Source: Prevotella sp. UBA2711 (GTDB taxonomy: Bacteria > Bacteroidota > Bacteroidia > Bacteroidales > Bacteroidaceae). Taken from it: a stretch of DNA of 64,000 bases. Location: the NCBI GenBank assembly GCA_002354095.1, contig DEKX01000018.1, positions 11,165-75,164 on the forward strand. Direction: 5' to 3'. The notes beneath the pieces are model-generated. The model made no database searches, was not told the DNA's origin, and worked only from the letters and a program-made list of their open reading frames with translations. Positions 1 to 7,971 of the stretch are shown piece by piece; position 1 is the stretch's first letter; each line of letters starts with the position of its first letter. Made by a program: the position numbers and the translations under genes.

Positions 1-1091
1 CAGCTGTGTGGCATGTCCCATAGCTCCGTCTCCAGTTTATCATCAGCCTTCTGACTTTTCCATGTTTCATGCATGATCTTAAAAGCCTTTTCCACACCTG
101 CGACAGGGAATAGCTTATCTTGCGAGCCGTTGATGAAGAGCATGGGTTTGGGACAGGCAATACTGGCAATATGCGGATAGTCAAGCCAACGGCGCAATCC
201 TGGCAGACAGTTGGCAAATCCGCCATTCTCAGTGCGCTTATATTTGAAACTAAGCTGTTCGTCGGTAGTCACCATCCAGCAGACGGCAGCGCCAGCCTTA
301 ATACGGTCCGAAAGGGCTGCGAGCATCCAGGTGCGGTAGCCTCCCATCGACCATCCGGTACAGCCGATGCGCTTGGCATCCACCTCGGGCATCGTGGCGA
401 GATATTCCGTTCCGGCAATATCGTCGTAGGTCATATAGGCCGAAAGGTCTATGCCGTACATCATCATATTGCCGGCTATCATGTCATACAGGTTACGCTT
501 CATACCCTCCTTCAGTCCGCGCTCTCCCCACATCGGGGCGTCGGCTGAGAATACCACGTAACCATGCTGGGCCAGATAATCGCCAAAGAACTGCCCCTCG
601 TATCCTTTCGCCCATTCCTTCGCATCCTTGATGACGGTGGAGTCTTCGCAGGCCAAAGGACGGATACATTTCTCCTTGCCGATGAAGAAGTGACCTCCGT
701 GGTCGTGCAGCACGTTGATGGCAGGGAAAGGACCTTTGCCCTCAGGAATCAGAACGTAGGCTGGCACGGTGTAATATCTCGACAGCCTTATCTCTATCTT
801 GCGCGCCTTATAGCCGTCGCGCTGTTCCTCGAAAATGACTTTCGCCTCATAACCGTTGGCAGGTGCTGGCGGTGGTGTCAGCATGCAATCCAAAACTTTC
901 TGACGAGCCGCTTTGCGCCACTCGCCGAAGTCCTTGATGTCGCAGTTTCCCCATGCTAAGGGATAGGTGAGGTCGGCAATCAGCGAGTCAGCATACGCAG
1001 GCAGGTTGCGCGTGAATTCATACTTGTCGCGTTGTTGGGCATGAGCCGCTACGGAGCACGCGATGGCAATCAGTAAAATCAGTCGTTTCAT
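1..1091 (-). CDS. Secreted alpha/beta-hydrolase, acetylxylan-esterase/dienelactone-hydrolase-like (3' end cut by the window)
   Basis: Reading leftward from ATG 1089-1091 gives 363 residues before the window edge. A signal peptide (about residues 1-18, ending AHA-QQ) suggests export. The alpha/beta-hydrolase features are an oxyanion-type HDHGGH at 129-134, the nucleophile elbow GWSMGG with Ser248, a probable acid Asp325 in NGSQDK, and a His at 362 just before the edge that could complete the triad. The overall pattern resembles the Abhydrolase_7/acetylxylan-esterase-like family of plant-polysaccharide loci, so removal of acetyl or methyl esters from pectin is an inference. The start overlaps the stop of the upstream sialidase-fold gene by 4 nt (ATGA), so the two are translationally coupled. 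Substrate cannot be read from sequence. Confidence 0.85.
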   Translation of the reverse strand, partial: MKRLILLIAIACSVAAHAQQRDKYEFTRNLPAYADSLIADLTYPLAWGNCDIKDFGEWRKAARQKVLDCMLTPPPAPANGYEAKVIFEEQRDGYKARKIEIRLSRYYTVPAYVLIPEGKGPFPAINVLHDHGGHFFIGKEKCIRPLACEDSTVIKDAKEWAKGYEGQFFGDYLAQHGYVVFSADAPMWGERGLKEGMKRNLYDMIAGNMMMYGIDLSAYMTYDDIAGTEYLATMPEVDAKRIGCTGWSMGGYRTWMLAALSDRIKAGAAVCWMVTTDEQLSFKYKRTENGGFANCLPGLRRWLDYPHIASIACPKPMLFINGSQDKLFPVAGVEKAFKIMHETWKSQKADDKLETELWDMPHS

Positions 1092-2254
1092 TTTTGTTTG
1101 GTAGTAAATAGTTTGTCTATTGGAATGATGGTGCATACTACATCCTCCTTGTTGACGGAGTAGCCCACCCATAGTCGGTTGTCGTGTACGATAGCTTTGG
1201 GATAGCTGTAACCCAGTGTCTTGTATCTTCCTTCGTAACGTCTTGGCGGCAAGTCGGAAGTGCCTCCGCTGCGCAATAAGGCAGCCTTATTGAAGCATAA
1301 CCCGTCCTTACTGAGCATCAGCACTAACGGATAGCGCAGCTTGCCGTTGACAGGGCAGCCCACCATATAGGCACTGCCGTCCGGTAAGTTGCCTGCGCAC
1401 TGCTTGGTGCGGGCATCCGGGATATTGGTCACTACAGGCTTACTCCACGTCAGTCCCCTATCGTGACTATAGGATGCCAGTTTCCTAAACGTACTGCTCT
1501 GGTCGCGAAACAGCATGACGATGCTACCGTCAGTCCTCACGTATTGACTGGGTTCCAATTCTCTTGACTGCTTGCCCCTGTCCTCACCGGTGAAGTGTCC
1601 TTTACGCCAACCGCTTCTGCCGGAAGGGTCGTCTGTAAACACAGGACAGACGTGCAGTCCTGGTTGGAAATGCACAGCACCAATCATCCTGTCGTTGCTT
1701 AGGCGTAGTGGGTCCTGTTCCAGCACTCCTTTCATCACACTTCCGTCAGTCATCATGACAGACTGAGGCTGACTCCATGTCTCGCCATCGCTACTGGTCA
1801 TATAATAAGTGCAGCCCTCTCTGGGCTCTACGCCGATTCCCCAACCGTCAATAAAAGCTATCAGTGTATCGTTCTCGACGATCCATCCTCCCGAAGTGAA
1901 ATACTCCGTATGGTTGGCTTGGGCGAGTGGGCGAGGGGAGCTCCACGACTTCCCTTCGTCTTCGCTGATGCTATATGCCACCCAAGTATCGTTGCTGTCC
2001 TCGTCTTTGGACGAGCTCTGCCACATACAATACAGTTTCCCCTTAAATGCCGTGAGCACCACCCCGTTGGCATAATGGTCAGTACTGTCATTAGCAGTGA
2101 AGATCGTCACGGTCTTCATCCCCTCCACAGACATGAGTCCCAACGTCTCCGTCTGGGTACTATCCAGCACCCCAGCAGCCAGTCCAATGCTGTCATTCTC
2201 CGCATGGAGAACCATGCAGCAGCAGAACGATAAAATCATCATTATTTCTCTCAT
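1088..2254 (-). CDS. Exported sialidase-fold (BNR/Asp-box) glycoside hydrolase-like protein
   Basis: A 388-residue protein with a hydrophobic, Cys-rich signal region (about 1-18). Four Asp-box repeats mark a six-bladed sialidase-type propeller: SEDEGKSW (97-104), SSDGETW (154-160), SHDRGLTW (263-270) and the weaker SKDGLCF (315-321). An LFRDQS stretch (248-253) lies where sialidase-like enzymes carry an active-site Arg. I see no clear YRIP motif, so true exo-sialidase activity is doubtful. In a pectin locus a glycosidase or lyase on another sugar is as likely. It is first in a two-gene operon with the esterase-like gene. ATG 2254 lies only 5 nt after the predicted -7 element, so initiation at the in-frame ATG 2242 is a real alternative. 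Confidence 0.8.
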   Translation of the reverse strand: MREIMMILSFCCCMVLHAENDSIGLAAGVLDSTQTETLGLMSVEGMKTVTIFTANDSTDHYANGVVLTAFKGKLYCMWQSSSKDEDSNDTWVAYSISEDEGKSWSSPRPLAQANHTEYFTSGGWIVENDTLIAFIDGWGIGVEPREGCTYYMTSSDGETWSQPQSVMMTDGSVMKGVLEQDPLRLSNDRMIGAVHFQPGLHVCPVFTDDPSGRSGWRKGHFTGEDRGKQSRELEPSQYVRTDGSIVMLFRDQSSTFRKLASYSHDRGLTWSKPVVTNIPDARTKQCAGNLPDGSAYMVGCPVNGKLRYPLVLMLSKDGLCFNKAALLRSGGTSDLPPRRYEGRYKTLGYSYPKAIVHDNRLWVGYSVNKEDVVCTIIPIDKLFTTKQK

Positions 2255-2259
2255 CGATG

Positions 2260-2290
2260 CAAATGTACGGAATTATCTTGAATTATCCAA
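2260..2290 (-). promoter_or_regulatory. Promoter of the sialidase-like/esterase operon
   Basis: On the minus strand TTG (2288-2290), a 20-nt spacer and TACATTTG (2260-2267) match the Bacteroidota TTG/TAnnTTTG promoter. The predicted transcript begins at or just inside the first ATG, which implies almost no 5' leader. Confidence 0.6.
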
Positions 2291-2313
2291 ATATTGCTTC
2301 ATTTTCTCTTCCT

Positions 2314-2374
2314 TGTTTTGTTTCTCGATTAGTTTCCACCTTATTATATATAATAGGCAGATTTCTTCCCCAAC
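2314..2374. repeat. Left arm of a ~60-bp inverted repeat flanking the SusC control region
   Basis: Reverse-complementary to 2730-2792 with about four mismatches and one 2-nt (TA) indel. Its landmarks are TTTCTCGATTAG, TTCCACCTTATTATATA and GGCAGATTT. The arms bracket about 355 bp containing the flavodoxin-like remnant, the palindromic operator and the susC promoter. No target-site duplication is visible outside the arms. Confidence 0.85.
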
Positions 2375-2551
2375 CAGAAGGACCATGGCAATACCTCCAT
2401 TGCCCTCACTGAGGTTGCCAACACACTGAACGAAGAGGGAATTGAAACGGTGATGGTAAGTATTGGAAAACAAGCTGTTCAAGGATGCATAGCCTGCGGA
2501 TGGTGCGGAAGAAATGGTAAATTATTCCTTAGGGCAAAGTCTGGAGTATAA
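2372..2551 (+). pseudogene. Remnant of a flavodoxin-fold NAD(P)H:FMN oxidoreductase gene
   Basis: Starting from AAC at 2372 without an ATG, the frame reads about 50 residues resembling the N-terminal part of the NADPH-dependent FMN reductase/flavodoxin family. It has the phosphate-loop remnant DHGNTSIAL, the segment EEGIETVMVSIG, and then GCIACGWC, the Cys-containing motif typical of this family in Bacteroidales. Homology fades after about 2521 and a stop follows at 2549. The start of the fold and everything downstream are missing. It begins exactly at the inner edge of the left inverted-repeat arm, which suggests a rearrangement cut the gene there. Confidence 0.65.
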
Positions 2552-2622
2552 ACCGGCAGCCAGTGTAGTTTCATCAGATGATACATCTGCTTACGAAAAG
2601 AAAAATGTTAATTTGTGGGGTT

Positions 2623-2636
2623 CGTAAACGTTTACG
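2623..2636. promoter_or_regulatory. LacI-family-type operator palindrome upstream of susC
   Basis: CGTAAACGTTTACG is a perfect 14-bp palindrome with the central CG and AAACGTTT core typical of LacI/GalR-family operators. It ends 21 nt upstream of the -33 element of the susC promoter. No LacI-family gene is present in the window, so the regulator would act in trans. Confidence 0.55.
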
Positions 2637-2657
2637 GGATAAAAAGTCCGTAAAAGG

Positions 2658-2689
2658 TTTGGCTAATTCATTAAATTTATCTAAATTTG
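2658..2689 (+). promoter_or_regulatory. Promoter of the SusC-SusD operon
   Basis: TTTG (2658-2661), a 20-nt spacer, then TAAATTTG (2682-2689). This predicts a leader of about 130 nt to the ATG at 2827. The leader contains a small CCTCC/GGAGG hairpin (2708-2721) and the right arm of the inverted repeat. Confidence 0.65.
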
Positions 2690-2729
2690 CATCGGAAACT
2701 ATGTATGCCTCCTGCAGGGAGGTAGAGTA

Positions 2730-2792
2730 GTTGGAGAGGAAATCTGCCCATTATATATATAATAAGGTGGAAGCTAATCGAGAAACAAAACA
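2730..2792. repeat. Right arm of the inverted repeat, inside the susC mRNA leader
   Basis: Inverse copy of 2314-2374. It lies between the predicted transcription start and the susC ATG, so both arms together enclose the promoter. If recombination occurred between the arms, the promoter would turn away from susC. Confidence 0.85.
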
Positions 2793-2826
2793 AAACAATT
2801 TATTAATTTTTTAAAACTACTAATTT

Positions 2827-5800
2827 ATGTCTGTTAAAATTAAGAGTATGCGAATTGCGTTCGCACTTGCTTTCCTGCTAATAGTAGGTAGCTTGTCGGC
2901 GCAGACCGTACAGGTCAACGTGAAAGATGCAACAGGCGAAGCAGTCATCGGTGCCAGTGTCATTGAACAGGGCACGCAGAATGGCGGTGTGACTGACTTC
3001 GATGGTAATTTCACAATTAAGTTAACGGCCAACAAGCCTATCGTCATCTCATACATTGGTATGAAGACTCAGACGATTAATGTTGCTGGCAAGTCCTCCA
3101 TCAATGTAGTGCTGGAAGAGGATGCTACAACGCTGAATGATGTAGTGGTTATCGGTTACGGCTCTGTTCGTAAGAAGGACCTGACCGGTTCTGTTGCTAC
3201 AGTCAACAGTGATGCTCTCGTTGCGGTGCCTGTTGCTAATGCGACAGAAGCCTTAACTGGTAAAATGGCTGGTGTGCAGATCACAACAACTGAAGGATCC
3301 CCTGATGCTGAGATGAAGATTCGCGTTCGTGGTGGTGGTTCTATCACAGGTGACAACACACCTTTGTTCATCGTTGACGGTTTCCCCGTTGAGAGTATCA
3401 GCGACATTCCTGCTTCTGACATCGAGGACATCACCGTTCTGAAGGATGCTTCTTCAACTGCCATCTATGGTAGCCGTGGTGCTAATGGTGTAATTTTGGT
3501 TACAACGAAGAGTGGTAAGGAAGGTAAGACGAAGGTGAGCTATAATGTTTACTACAGCTGGAAGAAGATTGCAAAAAAATTAGATGTTCTTAGTGCTTCC
3601 GATTATGCTAAGTGGCAGTACGAGTTAGCTCAATTGAAAAATGCTGAATCTGTTAAGAACTACGAGAAATATTTTGGTGCCTACGAGGATCTTGATATGT
3701 ATGATGGTATTGCGCAGAACGATTGGCAGGACATTACCTTTGGTCGTACTGGTCATACATTCAACCACAATATCAATATCAATGGTGGTACTGAGAATAT
3801 CAAGTATGCTTTCAGCTATGCTCACATGAATGATAAGGCTATCATGGAAGGTTCTTCATTCAAGCGCGACAATTTCAGCTTGAAACTGAACACCAAGCCC
3901 AGCAAGCGTACAACTTTGGACTTCCAGGCTCGTTACTCTATCACGGACATTCGTGGTGGTGGTGCAAATGACGCAACTTCATCTTATGATTCAGACAAAC
4001 GTTTGAAGTATTCTGTAATTTATACTCCAATCCCAATTGCGAATCTTGACCCAGATGCAGGTACCGATGATGATTTGGGTAACTTGTATCATCCATTGAC
4101 TGCTATTTCCGATAATGACAGAAAACAGAAGCGCAAAAACCTGAACCTTGCTGGATCGTTCGGTTGGGAGGTTTACAAGAACTTGAAGTTGAAGACCGAA
4201 TTCGGTTATGATGACTACAGAAACTTTGACCAGCGCTACTGGGGTCTTACTACCTATTACATCAAGAATGTACCTTCAAGTGCTAATCAAGGAATGCCAG
4301 CTATTCAATTGAAAGATATCGATCGCCATCGTTTCCGTAACACAAATACAATCAGTTATGATTTTAAGGAAATCTTTGGAAAAGACAGCGACCATTCGCT
4401 GAATATCATGGCAGGTCATGAGTATGTGATTACGAAACAGAGAACTAATACCGATATATCGCATGGCTTCCCTGTAAACTATGATGCTAATCAGGCTTGG
4501 AGTTTAACCAACCAAGGTTCTCCTTATCAGATTGATGATTATTTCTCTCCTGATGACAAGTTGTTGTCTTACTTTGGTCGTTTGAACTACAACTATAAGG
4601 ACAAATACCTGTTGAGTGCTACATTCCGTGCAGATGCATCTTCAAAATTCAATGCAAACAACCGTTGGGGTTACTTCCCCTCAGTAGCTCTTGCATGGCG
4701 TATCTCTTCTGAGCCATTTATGAAGGGTACAGAGAAGTGGCTCGACGACTTGAAGCTGCGCATAAGCTATGGTACTGCTGGTAACAATAACATCCCTTCT
4801 GGTCAGTTGGTTCAAGTTTATGAAATTAAGACAACATCTTGGATTAATGGAATATCCAGTTATTGGGCACCTTCTAAGTATATGTCTAATCCTAACTTGA
4901 AGTGGGAAACAACAATTACGCGTAACCTCGGTTTGGATTTCACCCTGTTTGGTGGTAAATTGAGTGGTACATTGGAAGGATACATCAATACAACCAAAGA
5001 CCTTCTTATAGAATTCCCAGTGGCAGGTACTGGTTATGACTATCAGTATCGTAATATGGGTAAGACTGAAAATAAAGGTTTTGAGGCTTCTTTCACTTAT
5101 CACATTGTTAACAAGAAGGATTGGGGTATCGATTTCAATGCCAACATTGGTTTCAACAAGACAAAGATTAAAGACCTCGGAAATATGGATGACTTCGGTG
5201 CAGACAGCTACTGGGCTTCTACAGAAATTGGTAACGATTATTGGATTTCTGTTGGCGGTGCTGTCGGTGAAATGTATGGTTATCAATCCGCTGGCCGTTA
5301 TGAAGTTGACGACTTTGAAGGTTATGATGATACCAAGAAGAAATGGACTCTGAAAGAGGGCGTAGCTGATGTTTCATCAGTAGTTGGAACACCTCGTCCT
5401 GGTACTATGAAACTTAAGGATCAATTAACCGTTGACACAGATGGTGATGGTGTCCTCGACGCTGGTGATGGCAAGATTGATGCAAAAGACCGAGTAATCA
5501 TAGGTAATGCTAATCCTAAGGCAACAGGTGGTTTCGGTATCAATGCCCGTGCCTATGGTTTCGATTTGAGCGCAAACTTCAACTTCAGCCTTGGAAATGA
5601 TGTCTATAATGCTAATAAGATTGAGTTCTCTACAACGGGTAAATATCAATATCGTAACATGATTTCTGATATGGCAGAAGGTAAGCGTTGGACCAACCTC
5701 AATGCAGACGGAACAATCTGTAATGATCCAGAAACTTTGAAGGCTTTGAACGCTACGACAACCACGTTCTCGCCCTATACTGACCGTATGGTATTTGCAG

Positions 5801-6063
5801 ACTATGCAGTTGAGAATGGTTCGTTCCTCCGTTTAAATACATTGACTCTGGGCTATACTCTTCCTGCATCTTTGGTTAATCGTGTTCACATCAGTAGCTT
5901 GCGTTTCTATGTAACTGCTTATAATGTGTTCTGTATTACCAAGTACTCTGGTTATGATCCTGAGGTATCTACCATGCGCAGAACTAACCTGACTCCTGGT
6001 GTTGACTACTCTGCATATCCAAAGAGCCGTCAGTTTGTGATTGGTTTGAACTTGAATTTCTAA
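2827..6063 (+). CDS. susC: SusC-family TonB-dependent outer-membrane transporter
   Basis: A 1078-residue outer-membrane importer of oligosaccharides, energised through TonB-ExbBD. A signal peptide (to about residue 25) precedes a carboxypeptidase-regulatory-like domain (about 27-97), a TonB-box/plug start around DVVVIGYGSVRKKDLTGS (105-122), the plug (to about 235) and a 22-strand-type barrel. The last residues QFVIGLNLNF are the usual aromatic-ended outer-membrane signature. A Ca-loop-like stretch DTDGDGVLDAGDG lies near 870. SusD starts 19 nt downstream. The neighbouring PL1, GH28 and GH105 modules point to pectic oligosaccharides as cargo (inference). ATG 2827 gives a normal signal peptide; the in-frame ATG at 2848 is an alternative. 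Confidence 0.96.
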   Translation: MSVKIKSMRIAFALAFLLIVGSLSAQTVQVNVKDATGEAVIGASVIEQGTQNGGVTDFDGNFTIKLTANKPIVISYIGMKTQTINVAGKSSINVVLEEDATTLNDVVVIGYGSVRKKDLTGSVATVNSDALVAVPVANATEALTGKMAGVQITTTEGSPDAEMKIRVRGGGSITGDNTPLFIVDGFPVESISDIPASDIEDITVLKDASSTAIYGSRGANGVILVTTKSGKEGKTKVSYNVYYSWKKIAKKLDVLSASDYAKWQYELAQLKNAESVKNYEKYFGAYEDLDMYDGIAQNDWQDITFGRTGHTFNHNININGGTENIKYAFSYAHMNDKAIMEGSSFKRDNFSLKLNTKPSKRTTLDFQARYSITDIRGGGANDATSSYDSDKRLKYSVIYTPIPIANLDPDAGTDDDLGNLYHPLTAISDNDRKQKRKNLNLAGSFGWEVYKNLKLKTEFGYDDYRNFDQRYWGLTTYYIKNVPSSANQGMPAIQLKDIDRHRFRNTNTISYDFKEIFGKDSDHSLNIMAGHEYVITKQRTNTDISHGFPVNYDANQAWSLTNQGSPYQIDDYFSPDDKLLSYFGRLNYNYKDKYLLSATFRADASSKFNANNRWGYFPSVALAWRISSEPFMKGTEKWLDDLKLRISYGTAGNNNIPSGQLVQVYEIKTTSWINGISSYWAPSKYMSNPNLKWETTITRNLGLDFTLFGGKLSGTLEGYINTTKDLLIEFPVAGTGYDYQYRNMGKTENKGFEASFTYHIVNKKDWGIDFNANIGFNKTKIKDLGNMDDFGADSYWASTEIGNDYWISVGGAVGEMYGYQSAGRYEVDDFEGYDDTKKKWTLKEGVADVSSVVGTPRPGTMKLKDQLTVDTDGDGVLDAGDGKIDAKDRVIIGNANPKATGGFGINARAYGFDLSANFNFSLGNDVYNANKIEFSTTGKYQYRNMISDMAEGKRWTNLNADGTICNDPETLKALNATTTTFSPYTDRMVFADYAVENGSFLRLNTLTLGYTLPASLVNRVHISSLRFYVTAYNVFCITKYSGYDPEVSTMRRTNLTPGVDYSAYPKSRQFVIGLNLNF

Positions 6064-6082
6064 AATGAAGGAGGACTATAAA

Positions 6083-7939
6083 ATGAAAAATTATATCAAA
6101 TTATCAATACTTTCTCTTTCACTGGCAGGCTTAGCCTCTTGTGAAATGGACTCTCCAAACCAGTCGGCACTGCAGCCTGAGGTGATTGGTTTTACTGAGA
6201 AACTGGCAGAGTCAGCTATCATGAGTATCCACCAGTCATTCGGAGAAACGAACTCTTATCGTGGTCGTTTCACTCCTTATTATGGACTGAATACCGATGT
6301 TGAAATAATCAATGGTTTAGCTGCCTCAAAAACTCCTGATGGAGGTAAGTTAGATTTGGGTGCTTATAATGCAACTCCTAACAACTCCCAGATGAATACC
6401 GATAACAATGCATATGCAAAGTTCTATGAGGGTATTGAGCGTGCTAATATGGTTATCAAGAATATCACAGAGAATGGAGATCCCGATAATCGACCAGAAA
6501 TGGCAGCTCTTTTGGGTGAGGCCATGACACTTCGTGCCGTTATTTATCTCGACTTAATTAAAGGATGGGGTGATGTTCCTGCACGCTTCGACCCGATTGA
6601 CGATCAGACTATATATCAACCAAGAGTTGATCGTGATGAAATCTACAAGCGTTTATTGTCGGACTTGGATTATGCAAAGAATGTAGTTGCATGGCCAAAC
6701 GGAGATGATAAGACAAAATCTGTAGAGCGTATTAACCGCGCTTTTGTTAAGGGACTTCGCGCCCGCATCGCACTCTATGCTGGTGGATATAGCTATAGAT
6801 CAGACAAAACTGTTCGTCTAAGTAATGACCCAGATCTAGCTCGCGAGAAAATGTATCAGATTGCTGCAGAAGAGTGTCAGGATGTGATTGACAACTGCAC
6901 ACCGTTGAGCAACCTTGCTTTTATTGACAATTTTAAGGCGCTCTGTCAAGATGATGTTACTGCTGGCAAGGAGTCTCTTTGGGAAATTCCTTTCTCTGAT
7001 GGACGTGGTCGCGTTCTTTACACATTCGGTGTTAAGCACCTTGCAAAAGACCAATATACAGGTCAAGCTCAAGGTGGTGTGAACGGACCTCTTCCAAGTC
7101 TGTTCTATGACTACGATGTAGATGACATTCGTCGCAATATTACTTGTGTTCCTTACGAATGGAGTAGTGAAAGCAAATCTTCACAAGCTCTTCGTGCTGT
7201 CAACAAATGGTGTTTCGGTAAACTTCGTTATGAATGGATGAATCGTAGAGTGACTTCAACTAACGACGATGGTGTTAATTTCCAATATATGCGTCTAGCT
7301 GATGTATATATGATGGCAGCTGAGGCATATAATGAGCTTGGCGACATCAACAAAGCATGGACTTGCTTGGAGCCTGTTTTGTCTCGTGCCTTACCTGCTG
7401 CTAAAGTTGACGCTTTGAAGGCAAAATATACTGCAAGTAAAGATGCCTTCTTCAAAGGAATCGTTGAACAGCGTGCTTTTGAATTTGCTGGTGAAATGCT
7501 TCGCAAAGCAGACCTGGTTCGCTGGAATCTTATTGACGAGAAGATGGCTGAAGCAAAGCAGAAGATGACAGATTTAGCTCAGCTTAAAGGTGATTATGCA
7601 GATCTTCCCGAGAATCTGTATATTAAACTTTATGAAACTGGTATGGAAATTCCTGAGACTGCAATTACATTCGATACTCCAGTGGCTGGAGAGACTTTGG
7701 TTATCTATGGAATGAACCATGGCGATACTGATGACGAAGGCACAAAGTTGTCTGGCTTTGACAAAGCAAATTGGCTTGGAGCTACAACCAAGGATGGAGT
7801 TACTACATATAAGATTACTGATGACTTCATCAATGGTCTCTATATCAACCAGCCCAGTACTCATGCCATTTGGCCTATTTGGCAGACCTTCTGTGATAAG
7901 AGTAATGGACAGTTAGACAATAGCTGGCTCGGATTCTAA
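6083..7939 (+). CDS. susD: SusD-family glycan-binding lipoprotein
   Basis: A 618-residue surface lipoprotein that caps the SusC transporter and captures oligosaccharides. The signal peptide ends in a lipobox LASC (Cys20), and the TPR-like helical SusD fold follows. I placed the start at ATG 6083 rather than 6065 because AAGGAGG at 6068-6074 stands 8 nt before it, an unusually good Shine-Dalgarno for this phylum, and because the lipoprotein signal begins cleanly there (MKNYIKL). The gene follows susC with no terminator between. Confidence 0.96.
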   Translation: MKNYIKLSILSLSLAGLASCEMDSPNQSALQPEVIGFTEKLAESAIMSIHQSFGETNSYRGRFTPYYGLNTDVEIINGLAASKTPDGGKLDLGAYNATPNNSQMNTDNNAYAKFYEGIERANMVIKNITENGDPDNRPEMAALLGEAMTLRAVIYLDLIKGWGDVPARFDPIDDQTIYQPRVDRDEIYKRLLSDLDYAKNVVAWPNGDDKTKSVERINRAFVKGLRARIALYAGGYSYRSDKTVRLSNDPDLAREKMYQIAAEECQDVIDNCTPLSNLAFIDNFKALCQDDVTAGKESLWEIPFSDGRGRVLYTFGVKHLAKDQYTGQAQGGVNGPLPSLFYDYDVDDIRRNITCVPYEWSSESKSSQALRAVNKWCFGKLRYEWMNRRVTSTNDDGVNFQYMRLADVYMMAAEAYNELGDINKAWTCLEPVLSRALPAAKVDALKAKYTASKDAFFKGIVEQRAFEFAGEMLRKADLVRWNLIDEKMAEAKQKMTDLAQLKGDYADLPENLYIKLYETGMEIPETAITFDTPVAGETLVIYGMNHGDTDDEGTKLSGFDKANWLGATTKDGVTTYKITDDFINGLYINQPSTHAIWPIWQTFCDKSNGQLDNSWLGF

Positions 7940-7971
7940 TCGTGTATACAAACTTTGAAATGAATACAATT

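Noticed and set aside
2314..2792. Intact MITE or insertion sequence
   Set aside because: Long inverse arms are present, but no target-site duplication and no transposase remnant were found; the inner sequence contains a functional-looking promoter.
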